NCBI RefSeq assembly: GCF_017052465.1
Contig: NZ_JAFHKT010000143.1
Coordinates: forward strand, 1 to 64,000
Origin: Arthrobacter pascens
GTDB taxonomy: Bacteria > Actinomycetota > Actinomycetes > Actinomycetales > Micrococcaceae
Reading direction: 5' to 3'
Length of the DNA: 64,000 nucleotides
Part shown: in pieces, positions 18,964-29,795 of the stretch
Numbering within the stretch: position 1 is the first letter of the stretch
How the letters are laid out: each line of letters opens with the position of its first letter
Made by a program: the position numbers and the translations under genes
The notes under the pieces: generated by a model
The model's database searches: none
Told to the model about the DNA's origin: nothing
The model's input: the letters and a program-made list of their open reading frames with translations, nothing else

Positions 18964-19840
18964 GCGGGCCGAACCCCTTGCCGCGAAGGCCGGTGGAAAA
19001 TGCCCTGAACCAGTCGGCCAGGCCCCGGAAGTCGCCGCGGCGCAGGAAGTATCCCAGGTAGCCGCCGACGTCGGCTGTCAGGGACTTGACGCGGAAGTAG
19101 CGGCGGATCAGATAGCCGCGGTTGCGGTAGTAGTAGTACCGCTTGAACGCCGACTCCGGAACTATGACGTGCCACCGGGCGCCGAAGACGTGCTGGGTTT
19201 CGGAGAAGGCATGGGGATGCGTGATAGCCGCGGTGGTGACGGTGCCGAACCGGATCCCCGCCTTGCGCAGCCGGATGGTGAAGTCCACCTCGTCGCCCCG
19301 GATGAAGAGGCGCATGTCGGGCAGGCCCACCTTGAAGAAAACGTCCGAGCGGATCAGCGCCCCGTTGAAGAAATGCCCGTCCTGCGGGAGGAATCCCACC
19401 TTTTCCAGCGCGGCACGGTCGTGGGTCACTTTGCCGTCGAGCCGGAAGAAGAAGGACAGCCGGTCGGGGTGCCCGGGCGCCACAACCAGCGGAACCACGG
19501 CTTCAAGGTCCCGGGCCTCGGCCTCCCGGATCAGGGTGGCCAGGCATTCGGTGTCCGCCGGCTCGGCGTCGTCGTCCATCATCCAGATCCACTCAGCACC
19601 GCTGGCCACGGCCTTGAGGACGGCCAGCGAGAACCCGCCGGCCCCGCCAAGGTTCGCCTCCGAACGGACGTAATCCACGTTGTGGTGCTCCTCGGCCACC
19701 TCCCTGGCGGGAACGGTGCCGCTGTCCACCAGGCAAATCGAGGCCACCGGCGCCGTTTGGCTGTTGATGGCGCTGAGCAGAACGGCGAGTTCTCGGGGGC
19801 GGTCAAACGTCACGGCAGCAACGGCGACAGACACTGGCAT
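18944..19840 (-). CDS. Family 2 glycosyltransferase
   Basis: This 298-residue GT-A enzyme begins VSVAVAAVTFDRPRELAVLL, with NLGGAGGFSLAVL and the DxD region WIWMMDDDAEP. These features resemble rhamnosyl- or galactofuranosyltransferases such as GlfT1. A likely role is adding a deoxysugar or Galf to a cell-envelope glycan primed by the neighbouring WecA. GAAAGGA lies about 8 nt before the ATG. It faces the WecG gene tail-to-tail with a 20-bp overlap. Confidence 0.85.
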   Translation of the reverse strand: MPVSVAVAAVTFDRPRELAVLLSAINSQTAPVASICLVDSGTVPAREVAEEHHNVDYVRSEANLGGAGGFSLAVLKAVASGAEWIWMMDDDAEPADTECLATLIREAEARDLEAVVPLVVAPGHPDRLSFFFRLDGKVTHDRAALEKVGFLPQDGHFFNGALIRSDVFFKVGLPDMRLFIRGDEVDFTIRLRKAGIRFGTVTTAAITHPHAFSETQHVFGARWHVIVPESAFKRYYYYRNRGYLIRRYFRVKSLTADVGGYLGYFLRRGDFRGLADWFRAFSTGLRGKGFGPLKDQKF

Positions 19841-20183
19841 TACGGGATCCTTTCAGCACAGCCGTCGGCAAGTTTCCCGCCGGCGTGAGGCCGTGTGACG
19901 CGAAGCGATGTACCCGTTGGCGTTAGTATCTTGACTAGAGTCCACTGTAATACAGCCCTGTCAGGCACTCATGCAGTGCCTGTCTGTGCGCATGGCGACG
20001 GAGAAGTTTCATTTATTGCACGTCAGATCAACAGCTATCTAGCCCCCACGGTCCCCCCAGCCACACCCCGAATCTGCGTCGGCATCAATTGCAGCACAGC
20101 GCCCCTGCGCGGTGTCTCCGCGGTTACGGCCGCCAGCCAGGCGGCCCCGGCCTCCTGCTCGCCGGCCGGGCGGGGGAGACGCC
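19841..20183 (+). promoter_or_regulatory. Intergenic region ahead of wecA-like gene
   Basis: This 343-bp region lies between divergent GT2 and wecA. It carries TTGACTAGAGT near 19931, TAGTAT near 19924, and a perfect 8-bp inverted repeat CAGGCACT/AGTGCCTG with a five-base loop at 19962-19982. No convincing gene is present. Promoter assignment is tentative. Confidence 0.45.
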
Positions 20184-21296
20184 ATGATCATGTACCTGAG
20201 CATGATGCTGACGGCGGCCATCGTGTCCTATGCGGCAACCTGGGGCGCGCGGCTGGTCGGCAACCGGCTTGAACTGTTCGCGCCGATCCGCAGCCGGGAC
20301 ATGCATTCGAGCCCGGTCTCGCGTCTTGGCGGGCTGGGGATCTTTGCCGGTGTGCTCGTGGCGCTGGTCGTGGCCAGCCAGTCCTTCTTCGTGAAGGACA
20401 TCTTCCGGGGCAACACGGCGCCCTGGGGTGTCTTGGCGGGGGCCGCCGTCATAGTCCTCGTCGGCGTGGCTGACGACCTCCTGGACCTGCGCTGGTGGGT
20501 CAAGCTGATCGGGCAGATCGCGGCGGCCCTGGTGGTGGCGGTGTGGGGCGTGCGGATGACCATCATCCCCTTTATCCCGGAGCCCATCCGCTTCGACTCG
20601 GATCCGGTGAACATCATCCTCACCACCGGCCTCATTGTGACGACGATGAACGCCTTCAACTTCATCGACGGTCTGGACGGCCTGGCGGCCGGCGTGGCAA
20701 TCATCGGCGGCGCGGCCTTCTTCCTGACCGCCTACTGGGTCCACCGGACTGCTGTCCTGCTGGACCGCTCGGACCTCGCAACGCTGCTCACCGCAATCTT
20801 GGTCGGCAGTTGCGTGGGATTCCTGCCGCACAACTGGTTTCCCTCGAAGATTTTCATGGGAGATTCCGGAGCCATGCTGATAGGCCTGCTCATGGCCTCG
20901 GCCGGTGTGGTGTCCACGGGCCAGATTACGTCCGGGCTCTATGACCGCGTGAACGGTATCCCCACCATCATCCCCATCGTGCTGCCCTTTGCAGTACTGT
21001 TCCTCCCGCTCCTGGACCTTTGCCTCGCCGTGGTCCGGCGCACGGCGGTGGGCCGGTCCCCGTGGTCGGCGGACCGCGGACACCTGCACCACAAGCTGAT
21101 GGACATCGGCTATTCCCACCGCACCGCAGTGATGCTGATGTACATGTGGACCGCCGTCCTGTCCTTCGGCGGCCTCGCCTTTGCTGTGTACCCCTGGCAG
21201 ATCGTGCTGGCCGTTGATCTGATGGCAACACTGGGCATGGGACTCATCACCGCATGGCCGTATTTGAGCCGCCGCAGCGCTGATACAGCGCAGTAG
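20184..21296 (+). CDS. wecA: MraY/WecA-family UDP-GlcNAc:undecaprenyl-phosphate GlcNAc-1-phosphate transferase
   Basis: This 370-residue polytopic membrane enzyme starts lipid-linked cell-wall glycan synthesis. Motifs are VGVADDLLDLRWW, NAFNFIDGLDGLAAG, FMGDSGAMLIG and RGHLHHKLMDIGYSH (the HLHH of the WecA/TagO subgroup). About ten or eleven hydrophobic segments are visible. The ATG at 20184 has GGGGGAG upstream; the frame runs farther upstream but with an Arg/Pro-rich stretch unlike the family. The atp operon begins about 100 bp downstream, as in mycobacteria. Confidence 0.92.
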   Translation: MIMYLSMMLTAAIVSYAATWGARLVGNRLELFAPIRSRDMHSSPVSRLGGLGIFAGVLVALVVASQSFFVKDIFRGNTAPWGVLAGAAVIVLVGVADDLLDLRWWVKLIGQIAAALVVAVWGVRMTIIPFIPEPIRFDSDPVNIILTTGLIVTTMNAFNFIDGLDGLAAGVAIIGGAAFFLTAYWVHRTAVLLDRSDLATLLTAILVGSCVGFLPHNWFPSKIFMGDSGAMLIGLLMASAGVVSTGQITSGLYDRVNGIPTIIPIVLPFAVLFLPLLDLCLAVVRRTAVGRSPWSADRGHLHHKLMDIGYSHRTAVMLMYMWTAVLSFGGLAFAVYPWQIVLAVDLMATLGMGLITAWPYLSRRSADTAQ

Positions 21297-21328
21297 CCAG
21301 CTGTTTCCCTAAATATTTCTATCTCGTG

Positions 21329-21334
21329 TAGAAT
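21329..21334 (+). promoter_or_regulatory. Candidate -10 box of the atp operon
   Basis: TAGAAT lies after the wecA stop with TTCCCT about 18 nt upstream as a weak -35. Transcription would start near 21341, ahead of atpI. This is the only clear promoter-like site before the ATP synthase genes. Confidence 0.45.
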
Positions 21335-21392
21335 TCAGGGGCAGGTGTGTCCTGCACCAAATCCACCGCCTGCCCCCGACGATTGGGATCGA

Positions 21393-21890
21393 ATGACCTC
21401 CAACGCCGAGCCCGGACCTCCGTCCGGCAACGGATCCGTTGGCGCATCCGGTTCCAGGCGGTCCCTGTGGCTTGGCCTGCTGGGCCTCAGCTCGGCAGCT
21501 GCCGGCGGAGCGCTGCTGCTCACCGGCATCCTGGCCCTGATTTTCAACGGCTGGGTCGGACTTCTCTCGAGTACGTTCGGCGGCCTGCTGGTGATGGCGT
21601 TTTTTGCCATCAGCCTGCTGATTGGCCACTTTGTTGGACGAAGCAATCCGTCCGGCGCCGTGGGCCTGTTCGTGGCCACATACGTCGTCAAGGTCATCGG
21701 CTTTGCGGTCGTGCTGTTCGTCCTCGGGGCGCCGGCATGGCTGCACGAACGCTGGTTCCTGATCGGGGCCGTGGTCTGTGTCGTGTTCTGGCAGGCGGCT
21801 GAGATCTATGGCTTCAGCAAGGCCCGGCTGCAGATCTTCAATGACCCCCAGCCCAGCCGGCAGACGGACAGTGGGAGCACCGATGTCTAA
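21393..21890 (+). CDS. atpI: AtpI-like ATP synthase assembly protein
   Basis: This small membrane protein (165 residues from the ATG at 21393) has four hydrophobic helices (about 25-150) and polar ends. Position at the head of the atp operon and topology match the AtpI/UncI family, which helps c-ring assembly and may take part in Mg2+ supply with AtpZ. A GTG at 21345, also in frame and close to the -10 box, is an alternative start. Its stop overlaps the start of the next gene. Sequence similarity within the family is low. Confidence 0.7.
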   Translation: MTSNAEPGPPSGNGSVGASGSRRSLWLGLLGLSSAAAGGALLLTGILALIFNGWVGLLSSTFGGLLVMAFFAISLLIGHFVGRSNPSGAVGLFVATYVVKVIGFAVVLFVLGAPAWLHERWFLIGAVVCVVFWQAAEIYGFSKARLQIFNDPQPSRQTDSGSTDV

Positions 21891-22221
21891 GCGGCGCCAC
21901 TCCGAAAACAACCCTGCCGGCGACGCCTCCAAACCGGTCGGCACTCCAGCCGAGTCAGCCGGGAATGGTGACGGCGGTTACAACGCTGGAATCGCCGTAT
22001 TCAGCTACATTATTGGCGGAATCATGGTCTGGAGTTTGATAGGGTGGGGTCTGGATTATCTGTGGGGAACCCGCTGGATTGTGCTCGCAGGCGCTCTGCT
22101 TGGAGCTGCGGGAGGATTCTATCTATCCCATATGCACGGCCTCACCAGTTCGAGAAAACCGACTGGCGGGAATGGTGCAGCCAGCGGCCCGTCCGAGGAC
22201 GGGACCAGTAATGCCAAATAA
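21883..22221 (+). CDS. AtpZ-like two-helix membrane protein
   Basis: This 112-residue protein has a charged N-terminus and two membrane helices (AGIAVFSYIIGGIMVWSLIG and WIVLAGALLGAAGGFYLSH), then a Gly/Ser-rich tail. It resembles AtpZ (ATPase gene1 family), which pairs with AtpI. GTGGGAG precedes the ATG, which lies inside the end of the atpI-like gene (8-bp overlap). Confidence 0.7.
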   Translation: MSKRRHSENNPAGDASKPVGTPAESAGNGDGGYNAGIAVFSYIIGGIMVWSLIGWGLDYLWGTRWIVLAGALLGAAGGFYLSHMHGLTSSRKPTGGNGAASGPSEDGTSNAK

Positions 22222-22243
22222 CTTTACGAGGGGGAGGGCGAGC

Positions 22244-22306
22244 ATGAGTCACGCCGGAACCCGACCAACGCCCAACGATGGACACTGCAGAGAGGAAACG
22301 CGTTGA
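22244..22306 (+). CDS. 20-codon leader ORF coupled to atpB
   Basis: The frame ATG...TGA encodes [20 protein letters not shown]. It is preceded by a strong ribosome-binding site (GAGGGGGAGGG, 16 to 6 nt upstream). Its stop overlaps the TTG start of atpB in TTGA, the arrangement expected for translational coupling. The peptide has no recognisable domain. Whether it is translated is inferred from the Shine-Dalgarno site and overlap only. Confidence 0.5.
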   Translation: MSHAGTRPTPNDGHCREETR

Positions 22307-23103
22307 TCGCGCTTGCGCTCCCGGCCCAAAATTCAGGAGTCTTCACGCCTCCCGGAATTGAAGAAATGCACCTGCCGGCGATCCTGCCGTGGGGTGCGCA
22401 TGACGGATTCTCCAAGCAGATGCTGCTGGTAATCCTGTCCGTCGTCATTATCGCTACATTCTTTATGCTAGCTGCGCGGAAGCAGCAGCTGGTTCCCGGC
22501 AAGCTGCAGTTCGCCGGCGAGATGGCATACGGCTTCGTCCGCAACAGCATCGCCAAGGACATCATCGGCGGCAGGGACTTCATGAAGTATGTCCCGCTGC
22601 TGTTCACGCTGTTCTTCTTCATCCTGGTGAACAACATCTACGGCGCGATCCCGCTGATCCAGCTGCCGAGCTTCTCCCACGTGGGCGGTGCCTACGTCCT
22701 GGCGGCCATCGTGTACATCACCTGGATCGCGATCGGCGTCAAGAAGAACGGCCTGCGCTACTTCAAGCTCGCCACCGTGCCCTCCGGAGTGCCGGTCTAC
22801 ATCCTGCCGATCGTCATCCCGATTGAGATCATCTCCAACTTCCTGGTCCGCCCTGTTACGCACAGCCTCCGTCTGTTCGCCACCATGCTGGCAGGCCACC
22901 TGATCGTCATGATCGCCGGCTCGGGGATTGAGTTCCTCGTCATGCAGGAAAACGTTCTGCTGAAGGGGACCTCCGTTCTGGTCCTCGCCGGTGCAATTGC
23001 CATGTACATGCTCGAAGCGCTGATCATGGCACTGCAGGCCTACGTCTTCACCCTGCTGACGGCTATCTACATCGAAGGCGCACTTCACGCCGACAGCCAC
23101 TAG
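22303..23103 (+). CDS. atpB: ATP synthase F0 subunit a
   Basis: This 266-residue membrane subunit forms the proton half-channels. The essential Arg lies in [15 protein letters not shown] (Arg190). The start is an unusual TTG at 22303, supported by AGAGGAAA upstream and by the conserved N-terminus ending in [10 protein letters not shown]. No ATG lies in frame nearby. Use of TTG for a highly expressed gene, overlapped by a leader ORF stop, suggests tuned translation. Confidence 0.95.
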   Translation: MIALALPAQNSGVFTPPGIEEMHLPAILPWGAHDGFSKQMLLVILSVVIIATFFMLAARKQQLVPGKLQFAGEMAYGFVRNSIAKDIIGGRDFMKYVPLLFTLFFFILVNNIYGAIPLIQLPSFSHVGGAYVLAAIVYITWIAIGVKKNGLRYFKLATVPSGVPVYILPIVIPIEIISNFLVRPVTHSLRLFATMLAGHLIVMIAGSGIEFLVMQENVLLKGTSVLVLAGAIAMYMLEALIMALQAYVFTLLTAIYIEGALHADSH

Positions 23104-23183
23104 GCACCCTTAAACTTCCCCCACGCGGGGATGAAGCAACCCAAACAACCTGCCACAGAGTTGGCATCTTGAAAGGAAGAAAA

Positions 23184-23402
23184 ATGGAAGGCTCCATCAA
23201 CGGCTCCCTCAACCTCATCGGCTACGGCCTCTCCGCCATCGGCGGTGGTATCGGTGTGGGTCTCGTGTTCGCTGCTTACATCAACGGTGTGGCACGTCAG
23301 CCGGAAGCCCAGCGCGTCCTGCAGCCGATCGCATTCCTCGGCCTCGCGCTGACTGAAGCCCTCGCCATCCTGGGTCTGGTCTTCGCATTCGTTCTTAGCT
23401 AG
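23184..23402 (+). CDS. atpE: ATP synthase F0 subunit c
   Basis: This 72-residue helical hairpin forms the c-ring. Glu58 in [13 protein letters not shown] is the ion-binding carboxylate, the polar loop is ARQPEAQ, and the Gly-rich first helix ([14 protein letters not shown]) packs the ring. No sodium-type ligand set is obvious, so proton coupling is expected. AAAGGAAG precedes the ATG. Confidence 0.97.
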   Translation: MEGSINGSLNLIGYGLSAIGGGIGVGLVFAAYINGVARQPEAQRVLQPIAFLGLALTEALAILGLVFAFVLS

Positions 23403-23454
23403 TCCAGCAGAACTAGCGAACATTCAGAACCGAGTAGATAAGGACGGGTGAAAT

Positions 23455-24012
23455 ATGAATCAGCTGATCATCTCAGCCGCCACCGAAGGCGCAGCGGCGG
23501 TCAACCCGCTCGTTCCCAATCCCTGGGAAATGGGCGTCGTCCTCGCCGGCTTTGCTGTCCTCTTTTTCATCGTGGTCAAGTTTGTTGTCCCGATGTTCGA
23601 GAAGACCTTCGCGGAGCGCGCTGAGGCCATCGAAGGCGGCATCGCCAAGGCTGAGAAGGCCCAGGCCGAGGCTTCCGCAGCGCTCGAGGAGTACAAGCAG
23701 CAGCTCACCGACGCACGCGCAGAGGCCAACCGCATCCGCGAGGAGGCCCGTGCCGAAGGCGCCCAGATCCTTGCGGAGCTGAAGGAGAAGGCTGCAGCCG
23801 AGTCTGCGCGCATCACGGCGCAGGCACACGTACAGATCGAATCCGAGCGTCAGGCGGCCGTCGTGTCGCTGCGTTCAGAGGTGGGCACCCTGGCCACCAC
23901 GCTGGCTGGCCGCATCGTCGGTGAGTCGCTGAGCGACGACGAGCGCGCGGCACGTGTTGTTGACCGCTTCCTGGCTGATCTGGAGAACCAGAACGCAGGT
24001 GTAGCAAAGTAA
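23455..24012 (+). CDS. atpF: ATP synthase F0 subunit b
   Basis: This 185-residue peripheral-stalk subunit has one N-terminal membrane helix (MGVVLAGFAVLFFIVVKFVV) followed by a long Ala/Glu/Lys coiled coil. Its TAA overlaps the ATG of atpH (TAATG), so the two stalk subunits are translationally coupled and not fused, unlike the b-delta fusion of mycobacteria. Confidence 0.95.
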   Translation: MNQLIISAATEGAAAVNPLVPNPWEMGVVLAGFAVLFFIVVKFVVPMFEKTFAERAEAIEGGIAKAEKAQAEASAALEEYKQQLTDARAEANRIREEARAEGAQILAELKEKAAAESARITAQAHVQIESERQAAVVSLRSEVGTLATTLAGRIVGESLSDDERAARVVDRFLADLENQNAGVAK

Positions 24013-24839
24013 TGGCAGGTGTATCGAGCGAATCGCTGACCAAGGCGCTGACCGGGCTGGAAGCCAGGCTTCCATTTGCATCGCTGCAGTTGGCAAAGGA
24101 ACTCTTCGGAATCCTGGGAACGGTGGACAGCTCGGCTGGCTTGCGCCGCGCCCTGACGGACCCGTCCCGCAGCGGTGAGGAAAAGTCAGCGCTGATCAGG
24201 CAGCTGTTCAGCGGGAAGGTCTCCACTGAGGCTGCGGAGATCGCGGCCGGACTGGCCAGTTCACGCTGGGCATCGGCGCGAGACATCGGCGATGCACTCG
24301 AGACGCTTGCCGCAACGGTGGTTATCGCCGTTGCAGAAAACAAGTCGGCCGTTTCTGCCTCCGGCATCAGCGGACTGGAAGAGCTTGAGAACGATCTGTT
24401 CTCTTTCAACCAGGCCGTGGCTTCCAGCCACGAGGTGCAGCGTGCTCTGTCTGAACCGCAGGCCAGCGGCGCAGCAAAGATCGCCCTGGCCGAGAGGTTG
24501 GTTCCTGGCGCAAGCGAGGAAGCAAAAGTCCTCATCGGCCAGGCAGTGTCGCAACCGCGCGGCATCAAGGCAACCAGGCTCGTCGCCCGGTTTGCCGAGC
24601 TCGCCGCCAAGCGCCAGCAGCGCTGGATTGCAACGGTCAGCGTCACCCGTCCCATGACGGCGACGCAGGCCGGCCGTCTGCAGGCGGGGCTCAACGCCCT
24701 CTACGGGCGCGAGCTCAAGATCAACGTCAAGGTTGATCCTTTGCTGATCGGCGGCATCCGCGTACAGGTGGGCGACGAAGTGCTCGACGCTTCTGTGATC
24801 ACCCGCCTGGGCGAGCTGCAACGCCAACTGGCCGGCTAG
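24012..24839 (+). CDS. atpH: ATP synthase F1 subunit delta
   Basis: This 275-residue protein joins the b stalk to the top of F1. The canonical OSCP/delta C-terminal domain (PLLIGGIRVQVGDEVLDASV) is clear. It is longer than the roughly 180-residue E. coli delta, with an N-terminal region of about 90 residues extra, as is common in Actinobacteria. Confidence 0.93.
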   Translation: MAGVSSESLTKALTGLEARLPFASLQLAKELFGILGTVDSSAGLRRALTDPSRSGEEKSALIRQLFSGKVSTEAAEIAAGLASSRWASARDIGDALETLAATVVIAVAENKSAVSASGISGLEELENDLFSFNQAVASSHEVQRALSEPQASGAAKIALAERLVPGASEEAKVLIGQAVSQPRGIKATRLVARFAELAAKRQQRWIATVSVTRPMTATQAGRLQAGLNALYGRELKINVKVDPLLIGGIRVQVGDEVLDASVITRLGELQRQLAG

Positions 24840-24921
24840 CCGGACAAGCACAACTTAACTGATAGAAACCCCGGTCATCGTGAGCAACGATGATCACGAA
24901 ACAGGAGAGCAGGGACTGCAG

Positions 24922-26559
<1,638 letters not shown>

Positions 26560-26570
26560 TTTCGCTGGCA

Positions 26571-26606
26571 GGGACTGCCGGAACCCCGACGGGTTCCGGC
26601 AGTCCC
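26571..26606 (+). repeat. Perfect 16-bp hairpin between atpA and atpG
   Basis: GGGACTGCCGGAACCC (26571-26586) pairs exactly with 26591-26606 across the loop CGAC. There is no T-tract after it, and genes of the same complex continue downstream. It is more likely an mRNA stability or processing element, or an attenuating pause site, than a full terminator. Confidence 0.85.
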
Positions 26607-26635
26607 GGCCATCGGGATCTTAGGAAAGGATAAGT

Positions 26636-27526
26636 ATGGGAGCCCAGATTCGGGTCTACCGCCAGAAGATCGCCTCGACGACGTCGATGCGGAAGATCTT
26701 CAAGGCGATGGAACTGATCGCTACCTCGCGCATCGGCAAGGCCCGCGCACGCGTAGCAGCTTCACTGCCTTACGCGAACGCGATCACGCGCGCCGTTTCT
26801 GCCGTTGCTAGCCAGAGCGAAATCGACCACCCGCTGACAACCGAGCCGGAGAACATCCGCCGTGCCGCAGTGCTGGTCATCACCTCAGACCGCGGCCTGG
26901 CAGGATCCTACTCGGCAAGCGTGCTCAAGCAGGCCGAAGGCCTCAATGAGCTGCTCCGCGCCGAGGGCAAGGAAGTCAAGACGTACCTGGTGGGCCGCAA
27001 GGCACAGGCTTACTTCGACTTCCGTGGCCGCTCCTATGGAGGGGTCTGGACCGGCGGCACCGACGCACCGGAGTTCGCTACGGCGCAGGAAATCGGCGCG
27101 ACACTGCTGAAGGATTTCGCAACGGACTACGAAGAGGACGGCGTGGACGAAATCCACGTTGTGTACACCCGCTTCAAGTCCATGGTGACCCAGGAGCCGA
27201 CGGTCATCCGTCTTCTTCCGCTCGAAGTTGTAGACGAGCAGCCTGCCTCCGAATCGGACCTGCTGCCCTTGTACGAGTTCGAACCGGAGTCAGAGCAGGT
27301 TCTCGATGCTCTGCTGCCGCGGTACATCGAATCCCGGATTTTCGCAGCCATGTTGCAGGCCGCGGCTTCGGAGCTCGCTGCCCGCCAGCGGGCCATGAAG
27401 TCCGCCGGCGACAACGCCACGGACCTCATCAAGAAGTACACGCGTCTGCGCAACACCGCCCGCCAGGCGGAAATTACGCAGGAGCTCTCCGAAATCGTGG
27501 CCGGCGCCGACGCTCTCGCGTCCTAG
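26636..27526 (+). CDS. atpG: ATP synthase F1 subunit gamma
   Basis: This 296-residue central-stalk subunit has the N-terminal coiled-coil start [20 protein letters not shown] and the C-terminal helix with [26 protein letters not shown] precedes the ATG. It lies between the intra-operon hairpin and atpD. Confidence 0.96.
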   Translation: MGAQIRVYRQKIASTTSMRKIFKAMELIATSRIGKARARVAASLPYANAITRAVSAVASQSEIDHPLTTEPENIRRAAVLVITSDRGLAGSYSASVLKQAEGLNELLRAEGKEVKTYLVGRKAQAYFDFRGRSYGGVWTGGTDAPEFATAQEIGATLLKDFATDYEEDGVDEIHVVYTRFKSMVTQEPTVIRLLPLEVVDEQPASESDLLPLYEFEPESEQVLDALLPRYIESRIFAAMLQAAASELAARQRAMKSAGDNATDLIKKYTRLRNTARQAEITQELSEIVAGADALAS

Positions 27527-27574
27527 CCTGCCGGATCTCGGATCCAGCCAGACCTGCACCAAAGATAAACTTAA

Positions 27575-29062
<1,488 letters not shown>

Positions 29063-29063
29063 T

Positions 29064-29348
29064 ATGGCTGAGCTTGAGGTTGAGATTGTCGCAGCGGACC
29101 ACTTCGTGTGGTCCGGAGCGGCCAAGATGGTCAAGGCCCGCACCAGCGATGGTGAAATCGGAATCCTGCCCGGCCACTCGCCCCTGCTGGCGATTCTGGC
29201 CGAAGGTGAAATGGCAATCGAGCCGGTTTCCGGTGACCGTATCGCTGTAGTTGTTGACGGCGGGTTCTTCTCCGTCGACAACAACCGGGTGGTTATTGTT
29301 GCTGACAACGCCCAGCTGGGCGACGCGGCCACTGCGGGGATCCGCTAG
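29064..29348 (+). CDS. atpC: ATP synthase F1 subunit epsilon, short form
   Basis: This 94-residue protein contains the beta-sandwich domain (VEIVAADHFVWSGAAKMV, GEIGILPGHSPLLAIL, VDGGFFSVDNNRVVIVAD) and then stops. The C-terminal two-helix domain that inhibits ATP hydrolysis in E. coli (139 residues in all) is missing. Only 10 bp separate the stop from the next start, so no frameshifted remnant can exist. It begins one base after the atpD stop. Confidence 0.93.
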   Translation: MAELEVEIVAADHFVWSGAAKMVKARTSDGEIGILPGHSPLLAILAEGEMAIEPVSGDRIAVVVDGGFFSVDNNRVVIVADNAQLGDAATAGIR

Positions 29349-29358
29349 CACGACCTTG

Positions 29359-29790
29359 ATGGACGTTACTGGTTTTCCGTTCATCGCCATAGCAGCCGCG
29401 TTTGGGTTGCTGATTTTTACGCTGTGCCTTTTCGGGGTGCGCCGCTACAACCTGCGGCGCGCCCTTGGCACGGTTGACGCCTCCATTTGCACGGCTGGAA
29501 AGAGCTGGCAGATGGGGGTTTGTCGTTATCAGGACAATGAGCTGGAGTGGTTCAGGCTGCTGTCCCTGAGCGTACGGCCCAAGCACCGCTTCACGCGCAG
29601 TTCGCTGGAGCTGCGGGGGCGGCGGCAGCCCACCGAAGCCGAGCTGGTCAAAGTCCAGCCCGACGTCGTGATCGTCGAACTCAAGTACGAGGGCCAGGAC
29701 GTGCTGCTCGCGATGAAGTTCGACGCATATACCGGACTTTCCTCGTGGCTTGAGGCTGGCCCGGTTATTGGCATCGGCACCTGGCGCTAG
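29359..29790 (+). CDS. DUF2550 membrane protein
   Basis: This 143-residue protein has one N-terminal membrane helix (FIAIAAAFGLLIFTLCLFGV) followed by a cytoplasmic domain with SICTAGKSWQMGVCRYQ and LEWFRLLSLSVRPKHRFTR. It matches the DUF2550 family, found right after atpC across Actinobacteria (Rv1312 position). Function is unknown. Conserved linkage suggests a role connected with ATP synthase or the envelope, but this is inference. Confidence 0.85.
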   Translation: MDVTGFPFIAIAAAFGLLIFTLCLFGVRRYNLRRALGTVDASICTAGKSWQMGVCRYQDNELEWFRLLSLSVRPKHRFTRSSLELRGRRQPTEAELVKVQPDVVIVELKYEGQDVLLAMKFDAYTGLSSWLEAGPVIGIGTWR

Positions 29791-29795
29791 CCGGC

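Noticed and set aside
29340..29400. Frameshift that truncated atpC
   Set aside because: DUF2550 starts 10 bp after the stop, leaving no room for a lost C-terminal domain, and no continuing epsilon-like sequence exists in other frames.
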